A stretch of 7,103 nucleotides of DNA from JBEKTY01 sp049515555 (lineage in GTDB: Bacteria; Planctomycetota; Planctomycetia; Pirellulales; Thermoguttaceae). This document shows positions 1-6,875 of this stretch, one piece after another. Made by a program: the position numbers and the translations under genes. The number at the start of each line of letters is the position of its first letter. The first letter of the stretch is position 1. The stretch covers positions 1 through 7,103 of the forward strand of contig JBEKTY010000278.1 in assembly GCA_049515555.1 (NCBI GenBank). The letters are read 5' to 3'. The notes under the pieces are model-generated. The model had not been told where the DNA came from and did not search any database. It saw nothing but the letters and a program-made list of their open reading frames with translations.

Positions 1-2
1 GC

Positions 3-1649
3 CCCACCAGCGACACCGGGACCACCATCGTGGTGAAAAGCCCGCCGATGGCCGTCAATAGTCCCACGGGCACACAGACGGTGAACGTGAAGGTCGTCAC
101 TGCGGGCGGCACCTCGACCGTGATTGCGGCCGACGAGTTCACGTATTTCGCGGTCCCCGCCGTAAACAGCGTTTCTCCCAACTCGGGGCCGCTGGCGGGC
201 GGCACGCCGATAACGATCAGCGGCTCGAACTTTGCCGGGCCCACGGCAGTCTATTTCGGCACGACCGCCGCGACCAATGTTACGGTCGTCTCCAGTACCG
301 AGGTCACGGCCACGATCCCCAAGGGCAAGGCGGGCACGGTGAACGTGACCGTCACCACCCTGGGCGGCACCTCGGCCACTTCTTCGGCCGACAAGTACAC
401 CTACACCAGTACGGCGGCGCCGACAATCACGAGCGTTACCGCGGCCACTTCTCCGGCGGCGGGGCCGCTGGCGGGCGGCACGCAGGTGACCATCACCGGC
501 ACGAACTTGGCTACGGCCAGGACGGCCAAGGTGTACTTCGGCGGCGTTACGGCGACCGTTGTCAGCGACAACGGGACCCAGATCGTGGTCAAGAGCCCGC
601 AGAGGGGAGACGATACCGGCACGGGCGTCGACACGGTGAACGTAACGGTGGCGACCGGCGGCGCAACCGCCTCCGCCGTCGATGCCTTCACCTACTTCGA
701 CGTTCCCACGGTGGACGAGGTCGATCCCGCACGGGGGGCGGGCGGCGACGCAGTGACCATCACCGGCTACGCCTTCGGCGCGCCGCTGACGGTCTATTTC
801 GGCCAGGCTCCCGCCACAAACGTCGCGGTTGTGCCGGGTACGGGGAATAGCCAGATAACCGCCACGGCTCCTCCGGGCACGGGCACGGTCGATGTGACCG
901 TCAGAACTCCGGGCGGCACCTCGGCCGTCAACCCGTTCAGCCCGTCGGACGAGTTCACCTACCTCGCGATCCCGACAGTCACAAGCGTGAGCCCTTCGTC
1001 CGGGCCCCTCCCCGGCGGCACACAGGTAACCATCACCGGCACGAATCTAGGCACGCTAGACACGGTCACGGTGCTGTTCGGCGGAATCGCGGCCGGCCTC
1101 TACAGCGACGACGGCACGACGATCGTGCTTCTCAGCCCCGCAGGCGCGGCGGCCGGCCCGGTGGACGTAACGGTTAGCACGCAGGACGGCACCTCGGCCA
1201 TCAACTTGAACGACGAGTTCACCTACCTCGCGATCCCGACAGTCACAAGCGTGAGCCCTTCGTCCGGGCCCCTCTCCGGCGGCACACAGGTAACCATCAC
1301 CGGCACTAATCTAGGCACGCTGGACAGGGCCGTGGTGCTGTTCGGCGGAATCTCGGCCGGCCTCCCCTACAGCGACGACGGCACGACGATCGTGCTTCTC
1401 AGCCCCGCAGGCGCGGCCGCCGGCCCGGTGGACGTAACGGTTAGCGACTACTACGGCACCTCGGCCACCACTCCGGCCGATCAGTTCACCTACACCGCGT
1501 CGGCGCCGGGAGCGGCACGGGTTAACAGCAGAATCGCCGCCCACAACGCCAGCGATCTGGCGCTGCTGGCCCTGACGGGCCAGCCCAGCCCAAGCGCCAC
1601 GATCCAGCGGGAAATGGTCGATAACCTCATGGCATTGCTAGTAACGTAA
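3..1649 (+). CDS. IPT/TIG-repeat surface or secreted protein, 5'-truncated
   Basis: The frame is open from the left edge, so the true start and any signal peptide lie outside the window. The GTG at 30 falls inside a repeat and is not a credible start. The visible protein is a chain of about 88-95-residue IPT/TIG (Ig-like, transcription-factor-type) domains. Each opens with a P-x-V-x-S-V-x-P-x-S-G-P-L-x-GGT-x-V-TI-G-N stretch, has a central V-x-FGG or VYFG strand, and closes with an (E/Q/K)-(F/Y)-TY motif. One partial repeat ends near 155. Full repeats cover about 156-419, 420-704, 705-971, 972-1235 and 1236-1500. A tail of about 49 residues follows, rich in Ala and Leu, with no LPxTG, transmembrane or dockerin signature that I recognise. 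No cysteine or tryptophan is visible and Thr/Gly/Val dominate, as in extracellular beta-sandwich proteins. An adhesive or structural surface role is inferred. The gene converges on rlmL. Confidence 0.85.
   Translation, partial: PTSDTGTTIVVKSPPMAVNSPTGTQTVNVKVVTAGGTSTVIAADEFTYFAVPAVNSVSPNSGPLAGGTPITISGSNFAGPTAVYFGTTAATNVTVVSSTEVTATIPKGKAGTVNVTVTTLGGTSATSSADKYTYTSTAAPTITSVTAATSPAAGPLAGGTQVTITGTNLATARTAKVYFGGVTATVVSDNGTQIVVKSPQRGDDTGTGVDTVNVTVATGGATASAVDAFTYFDVPTVDEVDPARGAGGDAVTITGYAFGAPLTVYFGQAPATNVAVVPGTGNSQITATAPPGTGTVDVTVRTPGGTSAVNPFSPSDEFTYLAIPTVTSVSPSSGPLPGGTQVTITGTNLGTLDTVTVLFGGIAAGLYSDDGTTIVLLSPAGAAAGPVDVTVSTQDGTSAINLNDEFTYLAIPTVTSVSPSSGPLSGGTQVTITGTNLGTLDRAVVLFGGISAGLPYSDDGTTIVLLSPAGAAAGPVDVTVSDYYGTSATTPADQFTYTASAPGAARVNSRIAAHNASDLALLALTGQPSPSATIQREMVDNLMALLVT
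948..1478 (+). repeat. Near-identical tandem duplication of one IPT/TIG repeat unit
   Basis: Two consecutive units, 948-1211 (264 bp) and 1212-1478 (267 bp), each begin with GACGAGTTCACCTACCTCGC and run in frame. Over roughly the first 230 bp I count about nine substitutions and one 3-bp insertion (an extra proline codon in the second copy). The last part of each unit, just before the closing FTY motif, has diverged. The earlier repeats in the same gene match these only at the protein level. This points to a recent in-frame duplication or gene conversion within the array. Confidence 0.9.
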
Positions 1650-1679
1650 GGCGCCGCGTGAAAATAGGTTGATCAGTTT

Positions 1680-1762
1680 GGGTGGCACGTCCCTGAGCGC
1701 AGCGAAGGGCGTGGCGGGGGGTGGAAATCACGCCCTTCGCTGCGCTCAGGGACGTGCCACCC
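1680..1762. repeat. Perfect 34-bp inverted repeat with 15-nt loop between convergent genes
   Basis: The left arm at 1680-1713 (starting GGGTGGCACGTCCCTGAGCG) is exactly complementary to the right arm at 1729-1762, with the loop at 1714-1728. Pairing stops cleanly at both ends (T at 1679 faces T at 1763). The element sits between the stop codons of the IPT gene (1649) and rlmL (1807), where a bidirectional terminator is expected. However, no run of T follows on either strand, and the stem is much longer than a usual intrinsic terminator. A dispersed palindromic element (REP- or MITE-like) that may also stop or insulate transcription is the alternative. No target-site duplication is obvious. 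Confidence 0.9.
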
Positions 1763-1806
1763 TCGTTGAAAGATGTGCAAGTCATTCTGACGTGGCCCCA
1801 AGGCGC

Positions 1807-4035
1807 CTATTGCATCAGCGTCATCCGCCATGCGCGGTGGATCCGCCGGTTGCGGAAATCGGGCGGAACCGTCTGCCGGCTGATCTCGCGGACCGTCAGG
1901 CCGCGAAGCTCGGCCTCCGCCAGTTTGAAGCGGCGGGAGGTGGTCGAGAAGAAGATGATCCCGTGGGGCGCCATCAGCGCCGCCAGGCGATTGAGCAATT
2001 CGGCGTGATCGCGCTGGGGGTCCCAGGAATCTTCGGGCGTCTTGCGGTTGGAAAAGGTGGGCGGATCGACCACGGCCAGGTCGAACGCCCCGCGGCGGCC
2101 GCCAGACCGCAGGAATCCCAGCGCGTCGTGGCGCAGGAACTGGTGCTCCCGGCCCGTCAGGCCGTTGAGGGCCATGTTGCGCTGGGCCCACTGGAGATAG
2201 GTGTCCGACGCCTCGACGGAGACGGTAGACGTCGCACCGCCTGCCGCCGCATAGACGCTGAACGCCCCCGTGCGGGCGAACAGGTTGAGGAGGCGTTTTC
2301 CGGCGGCTAGGTCGCGTACCATCGAGCGCGTGATGCGATGATCGAGGGACAAGCCCGTATCGAGATAGTCGGACAGATTGATCTCGAAGCGCAGCCCGCC
2401 CTCGCGGGCCACGATGGTCCGCTGTGGTGAGCCGATCGGCTCGCAGCGGGCCGTGCCGCGCTGCCGCCGCCCCTTGAGGAACACGTTTTCCAGGGGGATT
2501 TCCAGCACGCCCGCGGCGGTTTGCTTCATCAAGTCCAGCCAGTCGCCATGCTCGGCGGGCGTGTGGCCGGTGGGACGCTCGAACTCCGCAATGTGCAGGC
2601 AATCCTCGTAGCGATCGACCACCAATGGCACCTCCGGGATGTCTTTCTCGTAGAGGCGGTAGCAGGTGATGCCCATCTTCGTGGGCCAGCGCCGCAGATG
2701 CCGCGCCCGTTTCGACAAGCGGGCTCGAAAGATCTCCGCCTGCTCGAGGGCTTTGGCCGACAAGCCGCCGAAGGCCGGAGGGCTGGGCCGCGCGAGGCGC
2801 GCCCGGTCCGCCGGCGGCAGATCCCCCGGCGGGGCCTGGGGCAAAGGGGCGGGATTGCGCCGCAGAGCGTCCGGTTTCGGCCCGTAGAACTGATAATACG
2901 TGCACTCGATCCGCCCGTTGTACAGTTTTCGCCGTCGATGGGCCGCCTGGCCCACGATGGCCTCGAACTCGCTCTGGGCGGTCAGGATGTAAAAGGACCA
3001 TGTTTTCAGGCGGCGAAACACGTCGGGCATGGCGCGGTAGATCGCCGAAACCTCCTGCGGCCCGCCCATCCGCTCGCCGTACGGCGGATTGCAGATCACG
3101 CACCCGTACTGTCGCTTGCTCGCCAGGTCGCTGAAGGCGTGTTGCTGAAGATGGATGTCCTCGGCCACGCCGGCCCTTTGGGCATGATAGCGGGCCAGCC
3201 GCAGGGCCTGCGGATCCAGATCGGTGCCGAGGATACGAAGCGGCAGTTCGGGCTTCGCCGCGTCGCGGGCTGCCTGCCGCGCCGCCTCCCACAGGGTTGC
3301 CGGCACGCGCGGCCACGTCTCCGCCGCGAACGAGCGATGCAATCCCGGCGCCAGGTTCCGCCCGAGCAAAGCCGCTTCGATGGGGATTGTCCCCGTGCCG
3401 CAAAACGGATCCAGCAGCGGCCGGTCCGGACGCCAGAAGCTCAGCAGAACCATGGCCGCGGCCAGGGTCTCCTTCAGCGGGGCCTTGCCCGCCAGCGGAC
3501 GGTAGCCGCGCTTGTGCAGACCCGCGCCGCTGGTGTCGATCGTCAATGTGGCCAGGTTCTTCAGCAGGGCAATCTCTATTGCATACTTCGGTCCCGTCTC
3601 GGCGAGCCAGTCCACGCCGTAGGCCGCCTTGAGTTTTTCGACCACGGCCTTCTTGACGATCTTCTGGCAAGCCGGCACGCTGGAAAGCTGCGACTTGATC
3701 GAGCGGCCGCTGACGGGCAGCGCGGCGTCCGCCGCGATCCACGCCTCCCAGGGCAGGTCAAACGTGCGATCGAAAAGCTGGCCGAAGTCGCAAGCCTCGA
3801 ATGCACCCAGTCGCAGCAGCACTCGATCCGCGGCGCGAAGCCAGAGGTTGGCCCGGCAGACGTCGGCTTCGTCGCCCGAGAAGAGCACGCGGCCGGGTTG
3901 AATGATCTTCGGCGCGTAGCCCAGGGCCTGGAGTTCGCGCGCCACCACCGCCTCGAGGCCGAAGGTCGAGGTGGCGATCAGATCCAGCTTTGCCGGCGAC
4001 GCGACATTGGATGGCGTGGGAGAAGAGGCCATCAT
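1807..4035 (-). CDS. rlmL: Bifunctional 23S rRNA (guanine2445-N2)/(guanine2069-N7) methyltransferase RlmKL
   Basis: 742 residues, full length (the E. coli protein is about 702). It uses S-adenosylmethionine to methylate two guanines of domain V of 23S rRNA during assembly of the large subunit in the cytoplasm. An N-terminal THUMP-type RNA-binding region (about 20-170) is followed by the RlmL methylase: AdoMet loop DPFCGTGTIPIEA at 209-221, acidic TDLDP at 271-275, and catalytic NPPYGERMG at 316-324. A Pro/Ala/Arg-rich linker (about 386-425) leads to the RlmK methylase: FLKGRRQRG at 519-527, YLDTGLSLDHR at 557-567, the AdoMet motif LNLFARTGAFSV at 583-594, and VDPPTFSN at 656-663 followed by a QRDH motif. 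All key motifs of both halves look intact. The start is one of two adjacent ATG codons (4033-4035 or 4030-4032). Neither has a good Shine-Dalgarno sequence, so the start may be off by one codon. The gene is divergent from the oxidoreductase pair and probably transcribed alone. Confidence 0.95.
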   Translation of the reverse strand: MMASSPTPSNVASPAKLDLIATSTFGLEAVVARELQALGYAPKIIQPGRVLFSGDEADVCRANLWLRAADRVLLRLGAFEACDFGQLFDRTFDLPWEAWIAADAALPVSGRSIKSQLSSVPACQKIVKKAVVEKLKAAYGVDWLAETGPKYAIEIALLKNLATLTIDTSGAGLHKRGYRPLAGKAPLKETLAAAMVLLSFWRPDRPLLDPFCGTGTIPIEAALLGRNLAPGLHRSFAAETWPRVPATLWEAARQAARDAAKPELPLRILGTDLDPQALRLARYHAQRAGVAEDIHLQQHAFSDLASKRQYGCVICNPPYGERMGGPQEVSAIYRAMPDVFRRLKTWSFYILTAQSEFEAIVGQAAHRRRKLYNGRIECTYYQFYGPKPDALRRNPAPLPQAPPGDLPPADRARLARPSPPAFGGLSAKALEQAEIFRARLSKRARHLRRWPTKMGITCYRLYEKDIPEVPLVVDRYEDCLHIAEFERPTGHTPAEHGDWLDLMKQTAAGVLEIPLENVFLKGRRQRGTARCEPIGSPQRTIVAREGGLRFEINLSDYLDTGLSLDHRITRSMVRDLAAGKRLLNLFARTGAFSVYAAAGGATSTVSVEASDTYLQWAQRNMALNGLTGREHQFLRHDALGFLRSGGRRGAFDLAVVDPPTFSNRKTPEDSWDPQRDHAELLNRLAALMAPHGIIFFSTTSRRFKLAEAELRGLTVREISRQTVPPDFRNRRIHRAWRMTLMQ

Positions 4036-4132
4036 GCCATTTTACCCGATCAGGCCGGTTGCCCGTAACCGCGGGCGTCTTTGGTGGCCGCCGCAAGGAA
4101 ATTGGCCCCTGGAAGATTCATGCGTAAAACGC

Positions 4133-4161
4133 TTGTCGCGCGTCTTGGCTGGTGTTAAGAT
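4133..4161 (+). promoter_or_regulatory. Candidate sigma70-type promoter for the oxidoreductase pair
   Basis: TTGTCG (4133-4138) and TAAGAT (4156-4161) are separated by 17 bp, with a TG at 4153-4154 giving an extended -10. Each hexamer matches the consensus at 4 of 6 positions. A transcript would start near 4168 and carry a leader of about 95 nt before the ATG at 4264. It is the best-scoring site I can find by eye in the divergent 4036-4263 region. Promoter rules for this lineage are uncertain, so this is tentative. Confidence 0.3.
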
Positions 4162-4236
4162 GACGGCTATTGGCCGCTCGCCGGTTTGTGCGGCGTTCGC
4201 ACCCGGAACCGCGCGGGCCGCAATCCCCACCTATTC

Positions 4237-4254
4237 CGGGCCGTAACGGGCCCG
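4237..4254 (+). other. Small GC hairpin just upstream of the first oxidoreductase start
   Basis: CGGGCC (4237-4242) pairs with GGCCCG (4249-4254) around the 6-nt loop GTAACG. The stem ends 9 nt before the ATG at 4264, where a Shine-Dalgarno sequence would normally lie, and no such sequence is present. It could affect translation initiation. In DNA this GC-rich, a 6-bp stem may also be chance. Confidence 0.3.
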
Positions 4255-4263
4255 CCCACCACC

Positions 4264-5607
4264 ATGAAAAATGCAATCACCCGTCGAGACATTCTCCGGG
4301 CCGGCGCGGCGGCGTCGGCCTCCGTGCTGATCGGCCCGGCCGCCATGGCCCGCACCTACTCCGCCAACGAGAAGATCCGCTTTGCGCTGGTCGGCATCGG
4401 CGGCATGGGCGGCAAGGGCGTGGGCGTGGCCTCCGGCGAGCAGATCATCGCCGCGGCCGACGTGGACGTGAACCACGCCGCCGGCTCGATCAGGAACATC
4501 AAGGGCCGCTTCCCCGACGCCAAGTTCTATAGCGACTACCGCAAGCTCTTCGACGAGCAGAAGCATCTCGACGCGGCGTGGGTTGCCACGCCCGATCACA
4601 ATCACTTCCCGGCCAGCATCCGCGCTATCGACGCCGGGCTGGCCGTGTACTGCGAGAAGCCGCTGTGCCACGACGTCTACGAGGCCCGCAAGCTGCGCGA
4701 GCTGGCCAAGGCCAAGAAGGTTGCCACGCAGATGGGCAACCAGGGCCACTCCGGCGAGCACGTGCGGCTGCTGTGCGAGTGGATCTGGCAGGGAAGCCTG
4801 GGCGACGTGACCGAGGCCCACGTCCGCCCGCCCTTCAATCAGATGGACTTCGGCTCGCGCAGCGCCGGCCAACCGGCTGCTGTGCCGGCGGGCCTGGACT
4901 GGAACCTGTGGCAAGGCCCGGTCGAGGCGCGGGAGTTCCGCAGCGGCATCCATCCGGCCGCCTGGCGCGGATGGATCGACTACGGCACGGGCCTGCTGGG
5001 CGACTGGTTCTGCCACAACGCCGACGGCGCGGTGTGGGCCCTGAAGCTGTACGAGGCCGACACGTGCGAAGTGGAGTGCGCGGGGGAGGAACCGAGTGCC
5101 ACGAACTGGCCCCACGGCGTCCGCGTCTCCTGGCACTTCCCCCAGCGCGGCGACATGGCCCCCTGCATCATGCGGTGGAGCTCGGGCACGTACAACGACA
5201 AGCCCATGCCCCCCACGGTCGATCCCCAGCGGGTGGCGTCGGTCGCCAAGCATCCCAGCGCTTACTTCGGCACGAAGGGCACGGCCGTCTCGGGCTGGTG
5301 GATGAGCGACGTGCGGCTCTTCCCGGAGAGTTTCATGCGGCAGGTGGGCCGGCCCAAGGCCGTTTTGCCGCGCGTGAAGGGGCACGAGGTCGATTTCCTG
5401 GATGCGATCCGCACGGGCGGCCGCTCCTCGGCCGACTTCGATTACTCCGCGCGGCTCACCGAGATCATGCTGCTGGGCAACGTCGCCTCGCGCGTCCGCG
5501 AGAAGCTCGCCTACGACTTCCGCGAAGGCCGGTTCACCAACAGCGACAAGGCCAACGCCCTGCTGCGGCGCGAGCCCCGCCAAGGGTGGGAATTCGGCTA
5601 CGTATAG
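4264..5607 (+). CDS. Tat-exported Gfo/Idh/MocA family oxidoreductase (first of pair)
   Basis: 447 residues from the ATG at 4264. I chose this start because it places a complete twin-arginine signal at the N-terminus: RR at 7-8 in TRRDILRAG, a hydrophobic stretch at about 12-27, and an A-x-A site at 27-29. The frame is open further upstream (GTG at 4186), but that would bury the signal. The mature protein starts with a Rossmann NAD(P)-binding fold (GIGGMGGKG from 44, within VGIGG), VATPDHNH at 107-114, and the EKP motif at 131-133 whose Lys is usually catalytic. The C-terminal alpha/beta dehydrogenase domain carries GDWFCH at 246-251, matching the family's Asp/His pair. Family members oxidise or reduce sugars, inositols and related compounds, and some use a tightly bound cofactor. 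The substrate cannot be read from sequence. The stop is 20 nt before the next gene. Exported members of this type are abundant in Planctomycetota. Confidence 0.92.
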   Translation: MKNAITRRDILRAGAAASASVLIGPAAMARTYSANEKIRFALVGIGGMGGKGVGVASGEQIIAAADVDVNHAAGSIRNIKGRFPDAKFYSDYRKLFDEQKHLDAAWVATPDHNHFPASIRAIDAGLAVYCEKPLCHDVYEARKLRELAKAKKVATQMGNQGHSGEHVRLLCEWIWQGSLGDVTEAHVRPPFNQMDFGSRSAGQPAAVPAGLDWNLWQGPVEAREFRSGIHPAAWRGWIDYGTGLLGDWFCHNADGAVWALKLYEADTCEVECAGEEPSATNWPHGVRVSWHFPQRGDMAPCIMRWSSGTYNDKPMPPTVDPQRVASVAKHPSAYFGTKGTAVSGWWMSDVRLFPESFMRQVGRPKAVLPRVKGHEVDFLDAIRTGGRSSADFDYSARLTEIMLLGNVASRVREKLAYDFREGRFTNSDKANALLRREPRQGWEFGYV

Positions 5608-5615
5608 CAAACCCC

Positions 5616-5619
5616 AGGA
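5616..5619 (+). promoter_or_regulatory. Shine-Dalgarno-like site for the second oxidoreductase
   Basis: AGGA lies 8 nt upstream of the ATG at 5628, inside the 20-nt gap between the two oxidoreductase genes. It supports 5628 as the start, and it is the only clear Shine-Dalgarno-like sequence ahead of a start codon in this window. Confidence 0.5.
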
Positions 5620-5627
5620 TCGATCTT

Positions 5628-6875
5628 ATGAGTACACAAAACAAGAACGAACCGACGATTTCTCGACGCGGACTCCTCGGCAGCGCCGCCGCCATGGCGA
5701 CTTCGATGTCGATGCTGGGAGGCGCGCACGTGCTGGCCGCCGACGCACCGAAGCCGGCCGCGACGGGGCGGAAGATCAAGGTGGGGTTGATCGGCTGCGG
5801 CGGCCGCGGCCAATGGCTGCTGCCGCTGTTCATGAAGCACGGCGGCTACGAGCTGCACGCCCTGGCCGACTACTTCCCGGATGTCGCCCGTGCGGCCGGC
5901 GGCAAGTTCGGCGTCGACCAGTCGCGGTGCTTCAGCGGGCTATCGGGCTATAAGAAACTCATCGCCAGCGGGGTCGAGGCGGTCCTCATCGAGGACGTGC
6001 CCTACTTCTATCCCGAACAGGCCCAGGCCGCGGTCGAGGCCGGTTTGCACGTCTACATGGCCAAGCCCATTGCCGTCGACGTGCCGGGCTGCTTGCTCAT
6101 CGAAGCCGCCGCCAAACAGGCCACGCAGAAACAGCGATGCTTCCTGGTGGACTACCAGTTGCCGCACGACCCGGCCTGCATCGAGGTGGCGAAGAGCGTC
6201 CGCGAAGGCGGGCTGGGAAAACTGGCCCACGCCGCCTCCTTCGGAATCGCCTGGCAGGCCTGGCCCGATCCGGCGTTGGGCAAGAACATCGAGAGCCGGC
6301 TCCGCAACGAGATCTGGCTCTCCGACACCGCGTTGAGCGGCGACACGATCGTCTCCTACGATATCCACATCATCGACGGCATCGTGTGGACCCTGGGCCA
6401 ACGGCCCACGAGCGCCTGCGGACGCTCGCGCATCTGCCGGCCTGAGCCGCACGGCGACCGCACCGACGCCGCGGCGGTGATCTACGAACTGGCCGACGGC
6501 GCCCTCTGGACCCACGTTACGCAGAGCATCAACAACAACATCGACCTTACCACCCTCTCGGCCAGCCTCTGCGGGATGCAGGCCACGGCCCACCTGCAGT
6601 ACGGCGGCAAGAACTATGTCCGCGGCGGCACGCGGCACTACTCGGGCACCAGCGGCGACCTCTTCAGCGAAGGCGTCGTCAAGAACATCGCCGCATTTTA
6701 CCGGAACGTCGTGGAAGGGCATTATGAGAACCCTTCGGCGCAACGTGCCGTCGACGGCACGCTGACGGCCATCCTCGGCCGCGAGGCCGCCGCCCGACGC
6801 TGCTTCCTCACCATGGCCGACCTCATCAAAGAGAACAAGAGACTCGAAGTCAATTTGGAAGGCATGAAAGTTTAG
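5628..6875 (+). CDS. Tat-exported Gfo/Idh/MocA family oxidoreductase (second of pair), AKP variant
   Basis: 415 residues from the ATG at 5628. That start follows an AGGA motif and gives a twin-arginine signal: RR at 13-14 in ISRRGLLG, a hydrophobic region to about 32, and a likely cleavage site near 37-40. The open frame continues far upstream through the previous gene, but only as an out-of-frame reading of it. The Rossmann domain shows KVGLIGCGGRG at 51-61. The usual EKP motif reads AKP at 145-147 (codons GCC AAG CCC), so the Lys is kept but the Glu is replaced. The C-terminal domain contains SYDIHIIDG at 243-251, a plausible Asp/His pair. The protein is only distantly similar to its upstream neighbour, so the pair is not a recent duplication. 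Co-transcription (20-nt gap, same strand, both exported) suggests related steps on one substrate class, most likely a sugar or polyol. The substrate is unknown. Confidence 0.92.
   Translation: MSTQNKNEPTISRRGLLGSAAAMATSMSMLGGAHVLAADAPKPAATGRKIKVGLIGCGGRGQWLLPLFMKHGGYELHALADYFPDVARAAGGKFGVDQSRCFSGLSGYKKLIASGVEAVLIEDVPYFYPEQAQAAVEAGLHVYMAKPIAVDVPGCLLIEAAAKQATQKQRCFLVDYQLPHDPACIEVAKSVREGGLGKLAHAASFGIAWQAWPDPALGKNIESRLRNEIWLSDTALSGDTIVSYDIHIIDGIVWTLGQRPTSACGRSRICRPEPHGDRTDAAAVIYELADGALWTHVTQSINNNIDLTTLSASLCGMQATAHLQYGGKNYVRGGTRHYSGTSGDLFSEGVVKNIAAFYRNVVEGHYENPSAQRAVDGTLTAILGREAAARRCFLTMADLIKENKRLEVNLEGMKV

Noticed and set aside
3..1500. IPT/TIG repeats read as a tandem-repeat DNA element or CRISPR-like array
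   Set aside because: Units are about 264-285 bp, keep reading frame, and are conserved at the protein level, so they are protein domain repeats. No short direct repeats with unique spacers are present.
1673..3742. 689-codon minus-strand frame overlapping rlmL
   Set aside because: It is a frame-shifted reading of rlmL with Arg/Gly/Pro-rich low-complexity product, and its end simply reads through the 34-bp inverted repeat.
4039..4044. TAAAAT (minus strand) as a -10 box for rlmL
   Set aside because: It ends 3 nt before the first ATG, which would put the transcript start inside the coding region, and there is no -35 match at proper spacing.
2521..4068. 515-codon plus-strand open frame antisense to rlmL
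   Set aside because: It lies over a gene with intact motifs in every domain. Its translation is rich in Arg, Gly, Ala and Gln without any family motif, as expected for an antisense frame in high-GC DNA.
4231..5610. 459-codon minus-strand frame antisense to the first oxidoreductase
   Set aside because: It has no recognisable motif, follows codon positions complementary to a well-supported gene, and has no start signal of its own.
4578..5627. Upstream extension of the second oxidoreductase frame through the first gene
   Set aside because: The extension is an out-of-frame reading of the first oxidoreductase. The Tat signal and AGGA motif place the true start at 5628.
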